Assembly: GCA_001643675.2 (NCBI GenBank)
Contig: LSRY02000033.1
Location: 434,001-498,000 of the forward strand
Direction of reading: 5' to 3'
DNA from: Monocercomonoides exilis
Taxonomy: Eukaryota > Preaxostyla > Oxymonadida > Polymastigidae
Length of the DNA stretch: 64,000 nt
The translations under genes and the position numbers were made by a program. Below are positions 1 through 9,000 of this stretch, piece by piece; position 1 is the stretch's first letter, and every line of letters begins with the position of its first letter. Under the pieces are notes generated by a model. It did no database searches. It saw only the letters and a list, made by a program, of their open reading frames with translations, and was not told the origin of the DNA.

Positions 1-2
1 TT

Positions 3-3000
3 GTCCTTCAACAAAATTCTAAACATGATCAATTGAACTTACAGGAATTTTCTCAAACGTTGGCCGCAATTAGAAATGAGTATGTTGGTGAGATGGATGA
101 ATCAGATATATTTATGAATGTTCCATGTGAATCTATGATGAGCACAAAATATTTTATAAATTGTTCATTTACAAATTCTCGTTGCAAAACGATTGACGAT
201 GATAACAACACAATATTAGATCTTTTCTCGAAAGAAAAGAACGACACACATTTTGCGGAGAATGAAAACTTCAGTCAAAACAATTTAATAAAGAGTAACA
301 CCATCAAAAAACAGAATGTTGGATCTGTATACGTTTCTGTAGAAGGAAATGATGAAAATTCTTGTGAGACGCAACAAGATTCTTGTGAATCAATAAACAG
401 AGCTAAAGAACAATTGACTGAGATACCAAACATAATCATTATAATCAACACTGGAAAAGTGATTAATGAAATAACATTAGAAGATACAACATTACAGCCT
501 CAAGCAGATTTAAATTATGTAGCAATACAAGTATCATTAAATAACTATCAACAATCACAATTTGGATTATTAAACTTTAAAGGAATATCATCAATTTATT
601 GGACAAAAATAAAAGTAGGTCCGACGATCCATCACGAAGCGTTGATTTATGTGGAAGAGGGAGAGCTGAGGATCAGGAATGTTGGAGTTGTGGAAGAAGG
701 GACGGGCGGGCTTGAGTTTGCGATAGGGATGATTGGGGCGGGGAGCGGAACGATTGAATCAGTGACGGTTGAAGGGCTGAGCTTTATGTCAGCGGTGTTT
801 GCGGTGCTGGAAGGAGGGTCTGTGAGTATGAAAGGGGTGACGCTGAGCAAGTTGGGGATTGGGGCAGCAGACAAAAAAGCGAGTGCGATTGAATTGGCGG
901 TTGGGGAAGGGCAGACGGCTACGATTGAAGGGTGCAAATTTGAAGAGATTGATGGGAGCACGATTACAGAAGGGAAAGGAGGAGCGATGAATGTGAGACT
1001 GGCTGGAAGCGGAAAACTTGAGGTGAAGACGACATCGGTGGTGAAATGCAAAGTGAATGAGGAAAGCGGGCGTGGAGGTGGGATGTATGTGCAGCTTGAA
1101 GACGGGTCAGGGAACGATTACAAATTTAATCTGGAGAAGATGGAAAATAATGGAGGGTTTAAAGGGCGAGACATATATTTGTCAGCGGAAGACTTGAAAA
1201 GTGCAGCATTGAGGAACAAGTTTGATTTTGGGATTTGGGAGGAGAGTTATGACCGTGTGAATGCGCTGTATGGAGAAGATCGTTTGAGAGAAGAGAGGGA
1301 TGTTGATTTGTTCGCGCTGTGGGAATACACGGGGAGCGATGTATACATTGGGCAGAGCGGGAAGGATATTGACTATTGTGGAGCGCACGATGATCCGTGC
1401 AAAAGTGTAAACTACGGAACGAAGCATCTGAAAGGAGGGGATAAACGGCTTGTGATTATTGATGAAGGAGAGTTTACCGACGAGTTCAGTGCTGAAGATG
1501 TTTCGATGGAGGGGGAAAGCACAACGGAGATGAAAGGTGTGAATGTTGTACTGGAAGAGAAAGCAGGAGCGACGAAGGGAGGGATGACGAGCAAAGGGAT
1601 ATCGAAGGTTGAATGGATCAGATTCAAAGTAGGTCCGACGATCCATCACGAAGCGTTGATTTATGTGGAAGAGGGAGAGCTGAGGATCAGGAATGTTGGA
1701 GTTGTGGAAGAAGGGACGGGCGGGCTTGAGTTTGCGATAGGGATGATTGGGGCGGGGAGCGGAACGATTGAATCAGTGACGGTTGAAGGGCTGAGCTTTA
1801 TGTCAGCGGTGTTTGCGGTGCTGGAAGGAGGGTCTGTGAGTATGAAAGGGGTGACGCTGAGCAAGTTGGGGATTGGGGCAGCAGACAAAAAAGCGAGTGC
1901 GATTGAATTGGCGGTTGGGGAAGGGCAGACGGCTACGATTGAAGGGTGCAAATTTGAAGAGATTGATGGGAGCACGATTACAGAAGGGAAAGGAGGAGCG
2001 ATGAATGTGAGACTGGCTGGAAGCGGAAAACTTGAGGTGAAGACGACATCGGTGGTGAAATGCAAAGTGAATGAGGAAAGCGGGCGTGGAGGTGGGATGT
2101 ATGTGCAGCTTGAAGACGGGTCAGGGAACGATTACAAATTTAATCTGGAGAAGATGGAAAATAATGGAGGGTTTAAAGGGCGAGACATATATTTGTCAGC
2201 GGAAGACTTGAAAAGTGCAGCATTGAGGAACAAGTTTGATTTTGGGATTTGGGAGGAGAGTTATGACCGTGTGAATGCGCTGTATGGAGAAGATCGTTTG
2301 AGAGAAGAGAGGGATGTTGATTTGTTCGCGCTGTGGGAATACACGGGGAGCGATGTATACATTGGGCAGAGCGGGAAGGATATTGACTATTGTGGAGCGC
2401 ACGATGATCCGTGCAAAAGTGTAAACTACGGAACGAAGCATCTGAAAGGAGGGGATAAACGGCTTGTGATTATTGATGAAGGAGAGTTTACCGACGAGTT
2501 CAGTGCTGAAGATGTTTCGATGGAGGGGGAAAGCACAACGGAGATGAAAGGTGTGAATGTTGTACTGGAAGAGAAAGCAGGAGCGACGAAGGGAGGGATG
2601 ACGAGCAAAGGGATATCGAAGGTTGAATGGATCAGATTCAAAGTAGGTCCGACGATCCATCACGAAGCGTTGATTTATGTGGAAGAGGGAGAGCTGAGGA
2701 TCAGGAATGTTGGAGTTGTGGAAGAAGGGACGGGCGGGCTTGAGTTTGCGATAGGGATGATTGGGGCGGGGAGCGGAACGATTGAATCAGTGACGGTTGA
2801 AGGGCTGAGCTTTATGTCAGCGGTGTTTGCGGTGCTGGAAGGAGGGTCTGTGAGTATGAAAGGGGTGACGCTGAGCAAGTTGGGGATTGGGGCAGCAGAC
2901 AAAAAAGCGAGTGCGATTGAATTGGCGGTTGGGGAAGGGCAGACGGCTACGATTGAAGGGTGCAAATTTGAAGAGATTGATGGGAGCACGATTACAGAAG

Positions 3001-6000
3001 GGAAAGGAGGAGCGATGAATGTGAGACTGGCTGGAAGCGGAAAACTTGAATTTAGAGATTGTTTGTTTAAAGCATGTTATGCAAATGAAATCACAGGAAG
3101 GGGTGGAGCAATGTATATGTATTTGAATGATAAATGTGATAATTTTTACCAATTTGACAATATTGTTACTTTAAATTGTATTGCATTTAAAGGAAGAGAT
3201 ATTTATCTTAGCGCATATGATCTTAAAGCTTCTGCAATTAGAGCAAATTTTGGAGAATATTTTCAAAAAGATACTTACGATCGAACGGATGCGTTATTTG
3301 GGAGTGATAGGAAAAGCGGAAACGATGATATTGATTTGTTTTCTTTATGGGAATATCGAAATGAAGTAATATATGTTAGTTCTGATAATTCTTTTGAAGA
3401 TGATTTGTGCGGAACTTCCGAACGACCTTGTAATTCGTTGCATCTTGGTTCAAGTCATCTGAAGGGAAAAGAACAATTCAAACTTATTGTTGTGTCATCT
3501 GTTAATATTGGAGAAGATACTGACATTAGTGGAGTAGTTATAACTCCACAAGGAGAATCTCCAGAAGAGGCGCAATTGATTGTAAATATTCCATCAGAAC
3601 ATGTTCCTCCAGTGCCTGATAGATTGTTGCTTAACAGGGAAGGTAATTGTAATTTACGATTAATGAGAATTTGCATAAATGCAAACATAAAGCACAGAGC
3701 TTTAATTGAAACTCAAGGGAAGAAGCTTGAAATTGAAAAATGTTCCATTTTACCACCTGGTGAAGAATCTGTAGTTATTGAACCAATCATCATTCTTCTA
3801 AGTTCGGGATCTCTTGTTATAAATGATATGAAATTAAATACGTTTTCTTGTGCAAATGGATTTTTGAAAGCTATGTCAAAAACAACCTTGAGCATTGATA
3901 AGCTTTTATTAACAAAAGGTGCAATAAGTGATGCGGCAGCATTACAGTTACTGAGATTTGAACAGTGCGAACTCAACAATTCACAATTCATCGGATTTAC
4001 ACTTCCAACAGACAAGACGGCGTCGTTGATTCAAACAATTTTCAATTATTCCACTTTTGCGTTGAGCAACTGCACATTTGACAAAATTAAATCTGAAGCG
4101 CATGGATCATGTGGAGGATCTGTCATGTCACAGCTTCCTCTTGGCTCAAGGCTTAGCACCTCTAAATGCACATTTCGCGAAAGTTTCGTGGATGAAATTG
4201 AAGGAAGAGGAGGAGCAATCAAATTAGTTCTAACATACGAGGACAAAGACAGCTTTATATTCAAAGGAGATGAGTATAATAAAAATAAAGCGAAATATGG
4301 ACGTGATATCCATCTTACGACTCCAAATCTCAAAACTATCGCACTTCGGGAAAAGTTTGCTTTTGATCAGAGAAAAAGTGTGTTTGACAAAGAAAATGCG
4401 CTTGTAGGAACAGATTCCGACACCGGAGGTGAGATAGATCTCTTTTCATTGTGGGTTTATTCTGGGACAGACGTTTTCGTTGCAGCTGCATATGGAGAAG
4501 ACGAATTCTACTGCGGAAGAGTGTCGGAGCCCTGTGAAACCGTTTCATTTGGGCTGTCGCATTTGCTTCCTGCTCAGAGTTCTTGTCAATCTACAGATAC
4601 GCTCGTATCAACGGAGAATGAACTCGAGACAATTTCTCTCATGCAACATTTCTCTAACAGAATGAGTAAGCATTATTCGAATGAGGTTCCAACAAGGTCA
4701 ATTCGTATTATTGAAAAAGCAAGTCTCAAAAATGAGATTGACTTTACAGGAATTATAGTGACAGCGTCAACTGTTTCAAAATTAACAATCATAAATATTG
4801 CTGAAAATGATGATGCACATTCGTCACAAAGCGGATTCATGATAAACAAGGGAAACTTTGTTTGCTCTTATTTAACTGTTTCAATTGATAAGCCAATACA
4901 CCAAGCTGCATTGTTTGACTTTTCAGCTGGGACAACGGACTTGATATCTGTTAAGTTTTCGAGTTCACTAGACATCGATTTTACTCTGATATCAATACGA
5001 GGAGGGGCATTTACTGCGAATAGCATTGAAGCGAACTCATTAAAACTTCAAAAGCCATTCTTTGTGTGTGATATTGATCAAGATGCTATTGATAGCATTT
5101 TGCTTCAGAGCTTAAAATTTGATGGCATAACCGTTGAATCTCAATCACTCCTGTCAATCGCTGGCTCAGTCTCGGCTTGTATTATTGGATCAACAATGAA
5201 TTCTGTTCACTTCGGAAAGCAAACATCTTCACTTACTCGCACATCGAGTGAAACTGCAGGAAAAGCTGCATTGCCATTGGGAAGTATTATTGTTGCCCAT
5301 TTCACAAAGCAGACATTGCTGAATATATCCAAATCAACGTTCTCATCAACGGTTTCCATCGCGGAAAACAGTGCTGGATCGTGCATTCATGCCACTGTAG
5401 GATCTGTCGGAAAAGTTCAGATTGAAAATACAGAATTTTTCTCAAATCATATCAATGAAGCAAATGGAAAAGGAGGAGCTGTTTATTTTTCTTTGAGTGG
5501 CAACAATGAAAAGGGATGGTTTTCGTTACAAAAAGCTATTTTCAAATTAAATATAGCCAAATACGGAACGGACGCCTATTTTTACAGCGCAAATTTGATA
5601 GACGTCGCAAAAAAAGAACGATTTGATCTTGATTGGACAATGTATGATGTTACTGCTTCAAATGCTTTTTGTGGAACTGATGAAGCAACGTTCAAAGATG
5701 TTGAGAAGAACTTATTTGATTTCTGGTTTTACAGACAGAACAACGTTTATATGGATTCCACTGGAATTGACACTGATACATGCGGATCCAATAAAGATCC
5801 CTGCAAAACATTTAATTTTGGAGTGACACATCTTATAGGTATTAAAAGAACAGTTGAAATTGTAACATTAGTAAGTGTTGCTGGGGCTGCAACATTAACA
5901 AACACAACTGTAATACCTCAAAATTATGAATCAAACCATAACAAAGCAACTTTGGATGTAAATGTACCAAATACAGATCAGGTCCAGCATGCGCTTATCT

Positions 6001-9000
6001 CCACATGCGGGTGCAACGAATTCAAATCATTAACAATAATGATAGATTCTCATTTTGGTGCAGAGTGTTTGATTTGCAATGTTTTCGGGAATCTTACACT
6101 GACAATTCTGCAGTTTTCAAGCAAACTTGGGCAAAATGCAATTAAAGGCAAATTTATTATGTGCGAAGATGATTGCCTCTTTTTGAGCCAAGTGAAATTT
6201 GAAGATTTATCCACCGCTGGAGAACTGATCTATGCAACCTCATTTTCATCCATAAACCTTGATACAGTTAGTTTTAAGAACCTGAAATCTGATGCTTTGC
6301 CTTTGATGAGAGTATCCACAGGCCCAACGCTCTTGATCTTTAACTGTACATTTGATACAATAGACATCAAGGCAGAAACTGTTCAGGCTGATGCTACAAC
6401 AGGCGCAGTGTGTTTATCACCAGAGCAGTCTGTGTACGTTATTGAGAAATCGACTTTCAGTAAAATAACTGCACAAGTGGCACAAGGCATTAACGTTGGA
6501 AAAGGTGCGAGTTGCAGCGTTAACATGAGACTAAATGGTCATCTTTCAATAAAAGAGAGTTCATTTAAGTCAAGCGTTATTACTTCAGGTACTGCACATG
6601 AAGCTCCTGAGACGATTACTCCAAGTGGAAAAGGGGGTGCTTTGTTTATATCAACGAGCATTGATTGCACAGGAGATTTTATTTTGTATTCAGTTGATGT
6701 TGATAAAAATGCAGCTTACTATGGAGAAGATGTGTTTTTGTCTGCATATTATTTAAAAGAAGCAGCTGCCAAAAACAGATTCAATTTGAATTTTGGAGCA
6801 GATCATCAGAAAAAGAACTCACTTTGGGGTGAATCTCTGCAAGAACACAGCGCTCCTGTGAGTCTTTACACATTTTGGGAGTATTTTTCATCGACAATTT
6901 ACGTTTCTTCTGCAAAAGGAAGGAACAACAACTTGTGTGGCAAAGTTGAGGAGCCGTGCTTAACTATTGAAGTCGGACGGAGCCATCTTGAGGAAAGTGC
7001 AAAATCGTATGACTCTGCTGCTTCATTCGGAATGAGCAACAATCAGAAAGAGCTAATAGTTATGTCAGACGCTGTCCTTGGGAATGTTGTGCTGATATCT
7101 GACATATCATTCCATTCGTATGAGGATTCGGTATTAGCATCAGTGATTATTTATTACAATAAAACTGAAAGCATTTTAGCAATGATTATTAATCAGGGAG
7201 AAGCAAGCATAAAGCATCTTACTTTTCGATTGACGGGAAACGAAAGTTTGAAAGCACTAATTCATTCTGGAACCGAAGGCTTGCAAACTTCTTCTGCATC
7301 TTCAAGAGCAAATGGTGCTGAAGAAACTGCATCATTGTTATTAGAATCTTGCCTATTTGTGTGCTCAACGGCACAATCAAATGAAGTTCAATACAATTTA
7401 GTTCAAGTTACATCTGGAAGTGTAATTATCAAAGAATGTGATTGCATGGCTTCAAGGTTCCAGGCTTCTCCTTTTGTTTTGAGCGGAAATTCAGTTCAGA
7501 TTAAAAATTGCTCGTCTAAAAGCAGTTATACTTTGGGAAGCAAAGCTAATATCTCGTTTATGAGAATATCGTTGGAAAGCGATTCAGAATTTGTCATGTC
7601 TGAATCAAATATTTCCGAAATCAATTCGTATTACAGAGCTGCATGTGGAGGTTTAATGAATGTTCATGTAAAAGAAACAGGAAGCATTGTATCGATAAAA
7701 GATTCTGAATTATTCGGAATTGGATGCGAAGGAAAGGAATCAAAAGGAGGTGTTTTGTACTGTAATATCCAAGAAGCGAAAGAAACAAATTTGCATTTTG
7801 AAGCAAAATTCCATCACAATTCAGCTCAAGTGGGTAAAGATGCATATTTTGTTGCGAACTCACTTGCCGAGCAGGTTAAAAAGGGAGACTTCTTCTTTGA
7901 ATTGGATGAATCTGAGTATTCCAGAACCAATGCGCTCTATGGAGAAGACAAAGATGGGCACTCAACGAGCACAGATCTATTCACAATCTGGGAGCATCAT
8001 TCAAAGACAATTACAGTCGACTCCAAAACAGGAAACGATGCTGATCAGTGCGGAACCGAGCAACTGCCATGCATGACAATACAATTTGGCATAAAACACT
8101 TGATTATCAACAGAAGCTCTTCTGCAAGTCCACCAAAGTCTAACATTCAGATAAGCAATGAAACTTACCTTTATTCTCCTGTCACTCTTAGTGGCTTTAC
8201 AATAAGCGCAGCAAAGACCTCCTCTGTTCCATCAATTCATTTGCTGATTTCTGATGCAGGAACTGCAATAAGTCTCAAAAGAAACGACCACATTAACAAT
8301 TTTGGTGGAGATTTGGATGATGCGGCTGAAGATGCCTCGATTAAAAATGTTGGATATTTATCTTTTAAAACCGTTGTTATCAATCCTCAAGTCTCACATG
8401 TTCCAAGTTCTCTTTTTTTGTCACATCCACAAGTGGCTGGATGCACGCTTTCATTTTACAACGTTTCTTTTTATTCCGATCAGCAGGTCGGATATACGTT
8501 GCTTACAGTGAAGAATGGAATTTGCATTATTGAGCGATCTACACTGGAAATTCCATCAATGTACAAAACGCCTTTTGTTTTTACAAGCGAAACTCAAGTC
8601 GTAAATATCAGTAGTTTTAAAACAAATTCTTTAACTTTGCAAGCGAATCCTTTGATAAGTTCAGACGAGATTAAGCGTCTGAACATTGTCAATTGCAATT
8701 TTAATTCTATTACATCATCTTCACCAAAGGGAACAATTCTTCTTGCTTCTATTACAACTGGCACTCACGTTAGCCTTATTAACACCAAGTTTAACTCAAT
8801 TAATTCGAATCGTGTGAAGTCTTCATTGCTCTCAAATCATGTGCAGATTTTGTCTGAAAATGCAATTAGTGAGACACAGAGTAATGATGAGGACGATACA
8901 ACAAAAGGTGGATGCTGCCACTTCATATTGAAAGACGATGGTTTATTGAATGTGAACGATTGCAATTTCACCAAATGCACCATAAACGAAAATTATGGGA

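Noticed and set aside
647-3152. Antisense frames repeated in each 1,014-bp unit
   Set aside because: They recur only because the sense unit repeats; Ser/Pro/Thr-rich shadows without ATG context.
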